A DNA stretch of 64,000 bases from Actinomadura madurae (lineage in GTDB: Bacteria; Actinomycetota; Actinomycetes; Streptosporangiales; Streptosporangiaceae): positions 744,001-808,000 of the forward strand of contig NZ_FOVH01000001.1 in NCBI RefSeq assembly GCF_900115095.1, in the 5' to 3' direction. Under the pieces are notes generated by a model, which saw only the letters and a list, made by a program, of their open reading frames with translations, did no database searches and was not told the origin of the DNA. Every line of letters starts with the position of its first letter. The stretch's first letter is position 1. Below, in pieces: positions 1-8,678 of the stretch. The position numbers and the translations under genes are program-made.

Positions 1-1476
1 CTGCACGACCACGGCGCCTACACCCCGTACGGGATCATCATCCCGATCGTCACGTCCACCCAGCTCCTCGGCCCGTACAAGATCGGCGCGTACCGGGCGG
101 AGGTCGTCAGCCTCTACACCAACACCCTGATCGTCACCCCGTACCGGGGCGCGGGCCGCCCGCAGGGCGTGTTCTGCATGGAGCGGACGATGGACCGCAT
201 CGCCCGCCACCTCGGCCTCGACCGCGCGGACGTGCGCGCAGCGAACTTCATCCGGCCCGAGGAGTTCCCCTACGACCAGGGCCTGACGTTCCAGGACGGC
301 CGCCCGCTGATCTACGACTCGGGCGACTACCCCGAGCTGCTCCGCAAGGCGCGAGACCTGATCGGCTGGGACGGCTTCGCGGCCGAGCGCGCCGCCGCCG
401 CGGCCCGGGGCCGCCGGCTCGGCATCGGCCTCGGCGTCTACGTGGAGGGGACGGGCGTCGGGCCGTACGAGGGCGGCCACGTCGAGGTCGACACCGCCGG
501 GCGGGTGCACGTGTCGACCGGGCTGACCTCGCAGGGCCAGGGGCACGAGACGGTGTTCGCGCAGATCGCCGCGGCGGAGCTCGGCGTCCCGATCGAGGAC
601 GTGCGGGTGACGACGGGCGACACGCGCCGGTTCGGGTACGCGGTCGGGACGTTCGCGTCCCGCGCCGCCGTGATGAGCGGCAACGCGATCGCGCTGGCCG
701 CCCGGAAGGTGCGCGCCAAGGCGCTGCGCATCGCGGGCGAGGCCCTGGAGGCCGACCCGGACGACCTGGACATCACCGACGGTGTCGTGCACGTCCGCGG
801 CGACCCGTCGGCGGCCGTCCCGCTGCGGACGGTCGCGGTGCTGTCGAACCCGCTGCGGTACGCGTTCGACGAGGAGGCCGCGGCGGCGACGCAGTTCGCG
901 GTGGGCCGCCCGGTCACCGAGCCGCCGGTCGCGGAGGGGGACGAGCCCGGCCTGGAGGGACGCGACTACTACTCGCCGGTGCGGTCGACCTTCGCGGCCG
1001 GCGCGCACGCCGCGATCGTGGAGGTCGACCCGGACACCGCGGAGATCGCGGTCCTGCGGTACGCGGTCGTGCACGACTGCGGGCGGCTCATCAACCCGAT
1101 GGTGGTGGAGGGGCAGATCCACGGCGGCGTGGCGCAGGGCATCGGCGGCGCGCTGTACGAGCGGATGGCCTACGACGAGTCGGGGCAGCTGCTGAACGCG
1201 TCCTTCATGGACTTCCTGATGCCGTACGCGACGGAGATCCCGCGCATCGAGACCGACCATCTGGAGACGCCGTCGCCGCTGAACCCGCTCGGCATCAAGG
1301 GCGCGGGGGAGGCGGGGGTCATCCCGGTGTCGGCCGTGATCGCGTCGGCGGTCGAGGACGCGGAGGGCGTCCGCGTGGACGCGATGCCGCTCTCCCCGGA
1401 CGCCCTCTACACGCTCAGGGAACGGGCCGCGAGCGACCCGTCCCTGCGCGTCCGGGAGGGCGTGCGGGCCGGCTGA
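1..1476 (+). CDS. Xanthine dehydrogenase-family molybdopterin-binding large subunit (5' end outside window)
   Basis: The reading frame is open from the first base, so 491 C-terminal residues are present and the start is missing. It is the large (molybdenum cofactor) subunit of the xanthine dehydrogenase/aerobic CO dehydrogenase family, which hydroxylates N-heterocycles or aldehydes. The conserved block YRGAGRP lies at fragment residues 48-54. The GQGHET block and the GAGEAG motif follow, the latter holding the expected catalytic Glu at fragment residue 437. The CO dehydrogenase form I loop (AYRCSFR) is absent, so CO oxidation is unlikely. A CoxG-like protein lies 1.3 kb downstream, separated by an opposite-strand deacetylase. 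The small (FeS) and medium (FAD) subunits are not in view and may lie upstream. The substrate cannot be deduced. Confidence 0.9.
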   Translation: MHDHGAYTPYGIIIPIVTSTQLLGPYKIGAYRAEVVSLYTNTLIVTPYRGAGRPQGVFCMERTMDRIARHLGLDRADVRAANFIRPEEFPYDQGLTFQDGRPLIYDSGDYPELLRKARDLIGWDGFAAERAAAAARGRRLGIGLGVYVEGTGVGPYEGGHVEVDTAGRVHVSTGLTSQGQGHETVFAQIAAAELGVPIEDVRVTTGDTRRFGYAVGTFASRAAVMSGNAIALAARKVRAKALRIAGEALEADPDDLDITDGVVHVRGDPSAAVPLRTVAVLSNPLRYAFDEEAAAATQFAVGRPVTEPPVAEGDEPGLEGRDYYSPVRSTFAAGAHAAIVEVDPDTAEIAVLRYAVVHDCGRLINPMVVEGQIHGGVAQGIGGALYERMAYDESGQLLNASFMDFLMPYATEIPRIETDHLETPSPLNPLGIKGAGEAGVIPVSAVIASAVEDAEGVRVDAMPLSPDALYTLRERAASDPSLRVREGVRAG

Positions 1477-1494
1477 CCGCGGCGGCCCGGACGG

Positions 1495-1554
1495 ATGCCG
1501 GCAGAGCCGATGCCGACGGAGCCGATGCCGGGAGAGCCGGTGCTGGCGGGGCCG
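1495..1554. repeat. Four imperfect tandem 15-bp units
   Basis: The units ATGCCGGCAGAGCCG, ATGCCGACGGAGCCG, ATGCCGGGAGAGCCG and GTGCTGGCGGGGCCG follow one another without a gap, just after the molybdenum hydroxylase stop codon. They could be read as MPxEP pentapeptides, but that frame only continues antisense to the deacetylase, so I treat them as intergenic repeats. Confidence 0.6.
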
Positions 1555-1563
1555 GCTCGGGTA

Positions 1564-1583
1564 GCGGGGGACCTCGGCCCCGC
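1564..1583. terminator. Possible GC hairpin terminator between convergent genes
   Basis: GCGGGG (1564-1569) can pair with CCCCGC (1578-1583) across an 8-nt loop. It sits between the convergent ends of the hydroxylase and the deacetylase. There is no T-run, so this is a weak call. Confidence 0.3.
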
Positions 1584-1692
1584 CAGCGTGTTGACCCTAG
1601 TGAAGGCCGCCGCGGGCCCTCGGCCTAACCGCGATTCGTCCGGGAAGGTCGCTTATCGGGCGGGGTTCGCGCGTGGCGCTCACGGGTGGCTC

Positions 1693-2550
1693 TCAGGGGC
1701 CGGGCTTGTCCGACGCGGGCTTGTCGGGCACGTTGCCGCCGAGCGACTTCGGCAGGTAGTTCTCGACCGCCGCGGGCCGGAACCCGGCCTGCCTGATCCA
1801 GCCGAGGATCATCTGGAACTGGTGGGCGAGGCCCTTGCGGTAGTGCATCAGGATGATGTCGCCGGGCCTGAACCCCTTGCCGCCGTCGCCGCGGGCGAAG
1901 CCGTCGCGGCCGACGCCGGGGCCGGTGGTGCCGTTGTAGAACTCCGCCGACCACAGCAGCACCGACTTGATGCCGCATTCCTTGGCGACCTGGAGCGTGG
2001 TCTGGTTGAAGCTGCCGAACGGCGGGCGGAAGATCTGCGGACGCCGCCCGTACTGCTTCTGGATCTCGTCGGAGGAGTCGCAGATCTGCTTCTTCTGCGC
2101 CTCGGCGCTGAGCGTCGCCATGTTCGGGTGGCTGACGGTGTGGTTCTCCATCTGCGAGCCGGCGTTGCGCATGGCCCAGAAATACTGCCCCTGCCCCTTG
2201 ATGTAGGTGGAGGTCAGGAACGTCAGGATGGGCACCTTCTCCTTGCGGACGAGGTTCACGAACTCCGAGTCGTAGGTGTAGCCGTCGTCGATCGTCAGGA
2301 AGACGACGCGGTCCTGCGTCTCGATGCGGTTGATGACCGGGGGCAGGCCGTTCGCGGCGGGCGCCGGCATCGTCCAGGAACCGGGTTTCGGCGTCTGCCA
2401 CCGCTGGTCGCCGAGCACGGCGGCGAGCTGCGTGCGCATGGACGGCCCGGAGTCGCCGCCGAACGGGGCGGTCACGACGGGCCAGCCGCCCGCGGCCACG
2501 CCGAACACTCCGGCGGCGACCATGGCGATCACGGGCGTCTTCCCTCGCAT
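1693..2550 (-). CDS. Exported polysaccharide deacetylase (NodB-like, CE4)
   Basis: This 285-residue protein should remove acyl groups from a cell-envelope polysaccharide or peptidoglycan sugar outside the membrane. An N-terminal hydrophobic stretch (about residues 5-28) looks like a signal peptide or anchor. NodB motifs are in order: TIDDG with the metal/base Asp pair at 88-89, the HTVSH zinc motif (H137, H141), RPPFG at 175-179 and LMH with H236. The ATG is preceded by an AGAGGAG-type Shine-Dalgarno. A longer upstream in-frame extension exists but lacks a ribosome site and would bury the signal peptide. It is convergent with the hydroxylase and divergent from the CoxG gene. Confidence 0.88.
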   Translation of the reverse strand: MRGKTPVIAMVAAGVFGVAAGGWPVVTAPFGGDSGPSMRTQLAAVLGDQRWQTPKPGSWTMPAPAANGLPPVINRIETQDRVVFLTIDDGYTYDSEFVNLVRKEKVPILTFLTSTYIKGQGQYFWAMRNAGSQMENHTVSHPNMATLSAEAQKKQICDSSDEIQKQYGRRPQIFRPPFGSFNQTTLQVAKECGIKSVLLWSAEFYNGTTGPGVGRDGFARGDGGKGFRPGDIILMHYRKGLAHQFQMILGWIRQAGFRPAAVENYLPKSLGGNVPDKPASDKPGP

Positions 2551-2770
2551 CTGCCGCGTGCTCCTCTTCTCTCGGCTAAGCTGCTCGTCTTGCCCTGAGC
2601 GGTCGTTCCGGGCGCTGCAACGGTTGACGCGCGCGCCGCCTCCCGGGTTCGCGCCCCGCCGGAACCTGCCGGACATATCTGACCATTTCCAGGCCGCTCC
2701 GGGGCGCATCTGCCCAATCCTCGGCGTGTACTCGGCAGATGTTGCCGTTCGGTGCCGCGGCGGCGTTCTC

Positions 2771-2776
2771 TACAGT
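2771..2776 (+). promoter_or_regulatory. -10-like hexamer TACAGT, probable leaderless start
   Basis: TACAGT ends 6 nt before the ATG of the CoxG-like gene, and no Shine-Dalgarno lies between. This is the geometry of actinobacterial leaderless transcripts. No convincing -35 is seen. Confidence 0.4.
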
Positions 2777-2782
2777 CGATTC

Positions 2783-3433
2783 ATGCAGCTCACCGGCAGT
2801 GCCAGCGTCGCCGCTCCGCTCGACCGCGTCTGGGACGCGCTCCAGGATCCGGCCGTCCTGGCGAGGACGATCCCCGGATGCAGCTCCCTGGAGGAGACGG
2901 CGCCCGACACCTACCGTATGACGGTCACCGCGGGCGTCGCCTCGATCAAGGGCACGTACGTGGGGCGGGTCGAGCTCGCCGAGCCCGACCCGCCGCGCTC
3001 GTTCGTGCTGCGCGCCCGCGGCCAGGGGGCGCCGGGCACGGTGGACGCCACCGTCCGCGTCCGGCTCTCCAACGGCGACGGCGGGACGCGCATCGACTAC
3101 GACGCGGACGCGGTCGTCGGCGGGATGGTCGGCGGCGTCGGGCAGCGGATGCTCGGCAGCGTCGCCAGGCGCACCGCGGGCGAGTTCTTCGCCGCCGTCG
3201 AACGCGACCTCACCGCTCCGGCGCCGGTCGTGTCGCCCGCCCCGCCGGACGCCCCGCCGGCTGCGCCGCCGGAGCCGGCGCAGGCCGGCCCGGTGTACCC
3301 GGGACGCGCCCCGGCCGTCCCGGACCGGACGGCCGGCGCGGCCTGGCCGATGGCCGCCGCGTTCGTCTCCGGCGGGGCCGTCGCCCTCGCCGGCGTCGCC
3401 GTCGGCTACCTGCTGGGCCGCCGGGGGAGATGA
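2783..3433 (+). CDS. CoxG-like SRPBCC family protein with C-terminal membrane anchor
   Basis: This 216-residue protein resembles carbon monoxide dehydrogenase subunit G. The SRPBCC/START-like fold covers residues 1-145, with the family's start pattern (hydrophobic core, APLDRVWDAL, then IPGC near 30-33) and a GGMVGGVGQRM stretch near 113-123. A Pro/Ala-rich linker (about 150-185) leads to one transmembrane helix (about 190-211) ending in GRRGR, so the domain would be tethered to the inner membrane face. CoxG proteins are linked to maturation or membrane recruitment of molybdenum hydroxylases, which fits the hydroxylase subunit upstream. The start was chosen by family alignment and by a -10-like hexamer 6 nt upstream. 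Confidence 0.8.
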   Translation: MQLTGSASVAAPLDRVWDALQDPAVLARTIPGCSSLEETAPDTYRMTVTAGVASIKGTYVGRVELAEPDPPRSFVLRARGQGAPGTVDATVRVRLSNGDGGTRIDYDADAVVGGMVGGVGQRMLGSVARRTAGEFFAAVERDLTAPAPVVSPAPPDAPPAAPPEPAQAGPVYPGRAPAVPDRTAGAAWPMAAAFVSGGAVALAGVAVGYLLGRRGR

Positions 3434-3443
3434 GCCCCGCGGG

Positions 3444-3818
3444 TCAGCTCACCCCCACCAGGTCGACGACGAAGATCAGCGTCTCGCCGGGCTTGATCGC
3501 CGGACTCGGGCTGCGGTCGCCGTAGGCCAGGTGCGGCGGGATGACGAGCTTGCGGCGCCCGCCGACCTTCATGCCGGCGATGCCCATGTCCCAGCCCTTG
3601 ATGACGCGGCCGGCGCCGAGCTCGAAGTCCAGGGTGGAGCCGCGGTTCCAGGACGCGTCGAACTCCTCACCGGTGGACCACGAAACGCCGACGTAGTGCA
3701 TCGACACGTTCGAGCCCTTGGCGGCCTCCGGGCCGTCGCCCACCGCGATGTCGGTGATGTCGAGGTACGTGGGCGGCTGACCCTCGGGGAAGTCGATCTC
3801 GGGGCGTTCAAGCGCCAT
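3444..3818 (-). CDS. FKBP-type peptidyl-prolyl cis-trans isomerase
   Basis: This 124-residue cytoplasmic protein consists of a short N-terminal segment and one FKBP domain (about residues 35-124). Characteristic elements are VSMHYVGV, the FDASW strand, GRVIKGWDMGIAGMKVGGRR and IPPHLAYGDR. It should catalyse prolyl isomerisation during protein folding. There is no signal peptide or additional domain. It is convergent with the CoxG gene (10 nt between stops) and divergent from hyuA, with no obvious functional tie to either. Confidence 0.92.
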   Translation of the reverse strand: MALERPEIDFPEGQPPTYLDITDIAVGDGPEAAKGSNVSMHYVGVSWSTGEEFDASWNRGSTLDFELGAGRVIKGWDMGIAGMKVGGRRKLVIPPHLAYGDRSPSPAIKPGETLIFVVDLVGVS

Positions 3819-3947
3819 GAAGAGGCTCCAGCGGTCTGATCGGATGCATGGAAAGGAAGGTGCTCAGCCTAGCCCCAACGCGGCCTCACGAAAGAACACC
3901 GCGTCCGTTGGCAGATTGCGACGGTTTCGCAGGTGGGCGGCGTCCGG

Positions 3948-3953
3948 TAGACC
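3948..3953 (+). promoter_or_regulatory. -10-like hexamer TAGACC before hyuA
   Basis: The hexamer ends 7 nt before the hyuA ATG, with no Shine-Dalgarno between. The last base deviates from TANNNT, so this is one of the weaker examples of the leaderless pattern. Confidence 0.28.
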
Positions 3954-3960
3954 CTTCATC

Positions 3961-6000
3961 ATGGCGAGGCGGCTGCGGATCGGGATCGACACGGGCGGGA
4001 CGTTCACCGACGTCGTCGCCCTGGACGAGGGCGGGGGCCTGACCACCACCAAGACCCCCTCGACGCCCGCCGACCCCGCGGAGGGGTTCGCGGACGGGGT
4101 CGCGAAGGTCCTCGGGCTGCTCGGCGCGGCCCCCGGGGACGTCGCCGCGCTGTCCCACGGCACGACGGTCGCGACGAACCGGCTCCTGGAGGACCGGATC
4201 GACGACCTCGGGTTCGTCACCACCGAGGGCTTCGAGTCCGTGCTGGAGATCGCGCGGCAGAGCGTCCCGGACGGCTACGGCAACAGCTACTTCTGGGTGA
4301 AGCCGCCGCGGATCGTCCCGGTGCACCGGGTCCGGGGGGTCGGCGGGCGCCTGGACCACACCGGCGCCGAGATCCGCCCGTTCGACGAGGCGTCGGCGGT
4401 CGCGGCGGCCCGCTGGTTCCGCGACGCGGGGATCCTCGCGATCGGGGTGTGCTTCCTGCACTCCTACGCCGACCCGTCCCACGAGCTGGCCATGCGGGAC
4501 GTGCTGGCCCGCGAGCACCCGGACGCGGTGGTGTCGCTGTCGTGCGAGGTGCTGCGCGAGTACCGCGAGTACGAGCGGTCGGTGACGACGCTCGTGGATG
4601 CCGCCGTGAAGCCCGCCATGAACGGCTACCTCGCGCGGATCGCCGAGCGCGTCGCGTCCCGGCCGCTGGTGATGAAGAGCAACGGCGGCGTGCTGTCGGC
4701 GGAGGAGGTCGCACGGCAGCCGATCACGACCGTGCTGTCCGGCCCGGCCGCCGGGGCGCTCGGCGCGGCGTTCGTCGTCTCGCACACCGGCCACGGCTCC
4801 GTCGTGACGCTGGACGGCGGCGGGACGTCCACCGACGTCGCCGTCGTCCTGGACGGGGAGCCGACGCTCACCACCGAGGGCTCGATCGGCCGGCACCCCG
4901 TCAAGATCCCGATGATCGACATCGTGACGGTCGGGGCGGGCGGCGGGTCGGTCGCGTGGCGGTCGCCGGAGGGCGCGCTGAAGGTCGGGCCGCGCAGCGC
5001 GGGCGCCGACCCGGGGCCGCTCTGCTACGGGCGCGGCGGCACCGAGGCCACGGTGACCGACGCGCACGCCGTCCTCGGCCGCATCCCGCCGCACCTGCTC
5101 GGCGGCGAGGTGCCGCTGGACGTGGACGCCGCCCGCGCGGGGCTCGGCGCCCTCGCCGGGGACCTCGGCCTGCCGGTGGAGCGGGCCGCCGCTGGGATCC
5201 TGGAGATCTCGGCGTGGAACCAGGCCAACGCCATCCGGCAGATCACGGTCAAGCGGGGCCTGGACGTCCGCGACTACCCGCTCGTCGCGTTCGGCGGCTC
5301 GGGGCCGCTGCTGGCGTGCCGGCTGCTCGACGTCCTCGGGCTGCCCGCCGCCGTCGTCCCGGAGAACCCCGGCAACCTGTCGGCGTACGGGCTGCTCACG
5401 GTGGACGTGAAGAACGACTACGTGCGCACGCGGGTCGTCCGCGACGCCGAACTGGCCCCAGCGCTTCTCGCCGAGGTCTACGCCGACCTTGAGAACGAGG
5501 CCGCGGAAGCCCTCGCCCGAGAGGGGTTCCCCGCGGACCGGCGCCGCTTCGCCCGCTCGGCCGACCTGCGGTACTACGGGCAGGCGTTCGAGGTGCGGGT
5601 CGCCGCCCCGGCCGGAGCGCCGGACGAGGCGTTCCGCGCCGAGGTGGTCCGCCGGTTCCACGACGCCCACGAGGCCCTCTACGGCTACTGCTACCGGGAC
5701 GACCCGCGCCATCCGGTCGAATGGGTCAACCTGCGCGTCTCGGGCATCGGCCCGATCGACCGGCCACGCCTCGCGGAGCGTCCGCCCGGGGACGGCGATC
5801 CGTCGCGGGCCCGCACCGGCACGCGGGACGTCTTCTTCGACGCCTGGGAGGAGACGGCGGTCTACCGGCGCGAGAAGCTCGCCCCCGGCGACACGATCGA
5901 GGGACCGGCCGTCGTCGAGGAGTTCGGCTCCACCCTCCCCCTGCATCCCGGCTTCACCGCCGTCCTCGACGGCTACGGAAACCTGGTGGTGACGCGATGA
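3961..6000 (+). CDS. hyuA: Hydantoinase/oxoprolinase family protein, A subunit
   Basis: This 679-residue protein is the ATP-binding subunit of the HyuA/HyuB family (N-methylhydantoinase, 5-oxoprolinase, acetone/acetophenone carboxylases). The N-terminal phosphate-binding loop GIDTGGTFTD lies at about residues 8-17. The ATPase phosphate-2 motif LDGGGTSTDV is near residue 283, and a GGSGP block follows in the C-terminal half. Length is normal for the family. It overlaps hyuB by the four bases ATGA, indicating translational coupling and a two-subunit enzyme. The substrate cannot be assigned. A cyclic amide is plausible given the upstream N-heterocycle-type hydroxylase, but that is inference. Confidence 0.88.
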   Translation: MARRLRIGIDTGGTFTDVVALDEGGGLTTTKTPSTPADPAEGFADGVAKVLGLLGAAPGDVAALSHGTTVATNRLLEDRIDDLGFVTTEGFESVLEIARQSVPDGYGNSYFWVKPPRIVPVHRVRGVGGRLDHTGAEIRPFDEASAVAAARWFRDAGILAIGVCFLHSYADPSHELAMRDVLAREHPDAVVSLSCEVLREYREYERSVTTLVDAAVKPAMNGYLARIAERVASRPLVMKSNGGVLSAEEVARQPITTVLSGPAAGALGAAFVVSHTGHGSVVTLDGGGTSTDVAVVLDGEPTLTTEGSIGRHPVKIPMIDIVTVGAGGGSVAWRSPEGALKVGPRSAGADPGPLCYGRGGTEATVTDAHAVLGRIPPHLLGGEVPLDVDAARAGLGALAGDLGLPVERAAAGILEISAWNQANAIRQITVKRGLDVRDYPLVAFGGSGPLLACRLLDVLGLPAAVVPENPGNLSAYGLLTVDVKNDYVRTRVVRDAELAPALLAEVYADLENEAAEALAREGFPADRRRFARSADLRYYGQAFEVRVAAPAGAPDEAFRAEVVRRFHDAHEALYGYCYRDDPRHPVEWVNLRVSGIGPIDRPRLAERPPGDGDPSRARTGTRDVFFDAWEETAVYRREKLAPGDTIEGPAVVEEFGSTLPLHPGFTAVLDGYGNLVVTR

Positions 6001-7838
6001 TCGACCCGATCCTGCTGGAGATCGTGGAGGGGACGCTCGCGTCGGTGGAGCGCGAGGTCGAGACGGCCATCGCGCGCACCGCCCGGTCCCCGATGATCCG
6101 GGACGCGCACGACTTCCGCGCCGGCATCCACGACCGGCGGCTCCGCAAGCTGACCGGGCGCTCGTACTCGGCGCTCGTCCAGCCGGTCGCCCGCGACTTC
6201 CCGCTGGAGGAGATGCGTCCCGGCGACGTGTTCTTCCACAACGACGTGTACCTGTCGGAGGGCGGCATCGGGCACCTGCCGGACCTGTGCGTGACGGTGC
6301 CGGTGTTCCACGACGGCGAGGTGGTCGCGTTCGTCCAGGCGTTCGGCCACCACGACGACATCGGCGGCGCCGTGCCCGGGTCGATGCCGAGCCACGCCCG
6401 CAGCGCGTTCGAGGAGGGGCTGATGGTCCCGCCGATCAGGCTGTGGGACCGGGGCGTCCCGAACGAGGCGGCGCTGACCATCATGACCCGCAACTCGCGG
6501 ATGCCCGACTCGCTCGCCGGCGACCTCGACGCCGAGTGCTCGGCCTGCCTGATGGGCGCCCGCCGCCTCGGCGAGCTGTTCGCCCGCTACGGCCGCGCGG
6601 ACGTCGAGGCGTGCTTCGACGCGATCATCGACCGGACCACCGAGACGTTCCGCCGCGAGCTGCTCGCCAAGATCCCGGACGGGACGTTCGTGTGGGAGGA
6701 CTACGCCGAGCACGACGGCGTGGACCCGCCCCGCCTGCACGCCCAGCGGATCACGCTGACCGTCGACAAGGCGGCGGCCGTCCCCCTGGTCATCGACTTC
6801 ACCGGGACGTCCCCGCAGGCCAAGGGGCCCATCAACCACGCGGGCGACTACGCCGGCGGGGTGTTCCTGAAGAAGTGGCTGGCGCCCGTCCTGCGGAACC
6901 TGGCCGACACCCCCGAGCGGGCCGCCGAGCTCGACGTCAACGAGGGCGTGGTGCCGCTCATCGAGATGCGCTTCCCGGAGAAGGGCACGCTGCTCACCCC
7001 CGTCTTCCCCGCCCCGACCAACGCCCGCACGTTCGTCATCCTGCGCCTGCTCGGCGTCCTCGCGGGCGTCCTGGCCAAGGCCACGAACGGCCGGATGCCC
7101 GCAGACCAGGAGACGATCCGCTACACCGGCGTCTACGGCGAGGACGACCGCGGCCCGTACCTGATGCGCGAGGTCCTCGGCGGCGGCTCCGGCGGCCGCT
7201 ACTACGCCGACGGCGAGGACACCATCCACGTCGTGCCCGACTCCCGCAACATCCCGGCCGAGTTCGCCGAGGCCCGCTGGCCGTTCGTCGTCGAGCGCCT
7301 CGGCCTGGCCGCCGACTCCGGCGGGCCGGGGGAGCACCGCGGCGGCCTCGGATACGACAAGCACATCCGGATGCTCCGCGACGCCCGCTACATGTCGATC
7401 GCCGACCGCTCGATCCTCTCGTGCTGGGGCGTCAACGGGGGGCGCGCGGGACGTCCCTTCCGGGTGGAGATCGACGGCGAGGAGATGGACGGCCTCGTGG
7501 ACGACCACCCGGTCAAGGCCGGGCAGACCATCCGCATCCGCACGACCGGGGGCGGCGGATGGGGCGACCCGCTGAACCGCGACCCGTCCCGCGTCGCCGC
7601 CGACGTCCGCGACGGCAAGGTGTCCCCGGACGGCGCCCGCGACGACTACGGCGTCGTCCTGGCCGGCGGGGCGGTGGACGGCGAGGCGACCGCGACCCTG
7701 CGCGCACGCCTGCGCGCCGAGCGCGGCGCCGTCCCGTTCTTCGACCGGGGCCCCGGCTACCCCGAGCTGTCCGGCGGTCTCACCGCAGCCGACGTCGACA
7801 CCCTCGGGGAGGCCGGCGGCCGTCACGAGCGCCGGTAG
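5997..7838 (+). CDS. hyuB: Hydantoinase B/oxoprolinase family protein, B subunit
   Basis: This 613-residue partner of HyuA carries the ring-opening half of the enzyme. Diagnostic stretches are GDVFFHNDVY, GHLPDLCVTVPVF, the His cluster FGHHDDIGG, RNSRMPDSLAGDL, the ADQETIRYTG block and the C-terminal TGGGGWGDPL. The ATG lies inside the hyuA stop (ATGA). The 3' end overlaps the convergent ABC permease by 16 nt. No transporter or carbamoylase follows it, so the pathway around hyuAB is incomplete in this window. Confidence 0.88.
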   Translation: MIDPILLEIVEGTLASVEREVETAIARTARSPMIRDAHDFRAGIHDRRLRKLTGRSYSALVQPVARDFPLEEMRPGDVFFHNDVYLSEGGIGHLPDLCVTVPVFHDGEVVAFVQAFGHHDDIGGAVPGSMPSHARSAFEEGLMVPPIRLWDRGVPNEAALTIMTRNSRMPDSLAGDLDAECSACLMGARRLGELFARYGRADVEACFDAIIDRTTETFRRELLAKIPDGTFVWEDYAEHDGVDPPRLHAQRITLTVDKAAAVPLVIDFTGTSPQAKGPINHAGDYAGGVFLKKWLAPVLRNLADTPERAAELDVNEGVVPLIEMRFPEKGTLLTPVFPAPTNARTFVILRLLGVLAGVLAKATNGRMPADQETIRYTGVYGEDDRGPYLMREVLGGGSGGRYYADGEDTIHVVPDSRNIPAEFAEARWPFVVERLGLAADSGGPGEHRGGLGYDKHIRMLRDARYMSIADRSILSCWGVNGGRAGRPFRVEIDGEEMDGLVDDHPVKAGQTIRIRTTGGGGWGDPLNRDPSRVAADVRDGKVSPDGARDDYGVVLAGGAVDGEATATLRARLRAERGAVPFFDRGPGYPELSGGLTAADVDTLGEAGGRHERR

Positions 7839-8653
7839 AGGGCCACCGCCAGCGGTGCGAACACGGCCGCGATCCCGGCCGACCAGGCGAGCGACACCAG
7901 GACCCAGTAGCCCGCGGTGTGGTCGAGGCCCGCCATGGCCGGGTCGCCCAGGGCGAGCGAGCGCACCGCGTTCGCGATCGCGGTGACGGGCTGGTGCTCG
8001 GCCACCGGCCGCATCCAGCCCGGCAGCGTGCCGACCGGCACGTAGGCGCTCGACACGAAGATCACCGGATAGACGAACATCGACGTGCTCTGGGCGGCCT
8101 GGGCGTTCGGGGAGACCAGTCCCAGGCACATGTACATCCAGAGGAAGGCGAAGCCGCACACCACGCACAGCGCGAACGCGAGCAGCGCCTCCCCGGCGCC
8201 GCCGTGCAGCCGGAACCCGACCGCGAACCCCAGGGCCACGGTGACGGCGGTCGCCCACGCCACGATCGCGAGGTCGCCGAGAACCCGGCCGGTGAGCAGC
8301 GCGATCCGGGGGACGGGCAGGGACCGCAACCGGTCGACCAGGCCCTGGTCGGCGTCCTCGGCGACGCCGACCGCGGCGCCCGTACCCGTGATGAGCATGC
8401 TGGTCGCGACCATGCCGGGGATGAGGAAGTCGACGTACGGGACCGTCCCGAGCCGGATCGCCCCGCCGAAGATGTAGCGGAAGAGCAGGAGGAAGACGGC
8501 GCTTCCCACCATGGTGGCCATCAGCAACTGGGGCGAGCGCATGTACTTGCGGATCGTCCGCGCGGCGACCTGCCCCGTGGTGACGGCCGCGCCCGCGCCC
8601 GGTGCGGCGGGCCGTGTCCCGGCCTTAGCGGTGACGGCACTGTCGACGGTCAT
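7823..8653 (-). CDS. ABC-2 type transporter permease (DrrB-like)
   Basis: This 276-residue integral membrane protein has about six hydrophobic segments, starting near residue 50 after a hydrophilic Ala/Pro-rich N-terminus. It matches the daunorubicin-resistance DrrB type, for example FLIPGMVATSMLITGTGAAVGVAEDADQG followed by RLRSLPV. With the adjacent ATPase it would export a hydrophobic compound. The ATG is chosen because AAGGAGG lies 7 nt upstream. The gene begins just after the ATPase stop, so the two form an operon. An in-frame ATG further upstream overlaps the ATPase and lacks a ribosome site. Confidence 0.87.
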   Translation of the reverse strand: MTVDSAVTAKAGTRPAAPGAGAAVTTGQVAARTIRKYMRSPQLLMATMVGSAVFLLLFRYIFGGAIRLGTVPYVDFLIPGMVATSMLITGTGAAVGVAEDADQGLVDRLRSLPVPRIALLTGRVLGDLAIVAWATAVTVALGFAVGFRLHGGAGEALLAFALCVVCGFAFLWMYMCLGLVSPNAQAAQSTSMFVYPVIFVSSAYVPVGTLPGWMRPVAEHQPVTAIANAVRSLALGDPAMAGLDHTAGYWVLVSLAWSAGIAAVFAPLAVALYRRS

Positions 8654-8678
8654 GTTCTGCCTCCTTCGGCTCGTCCGG

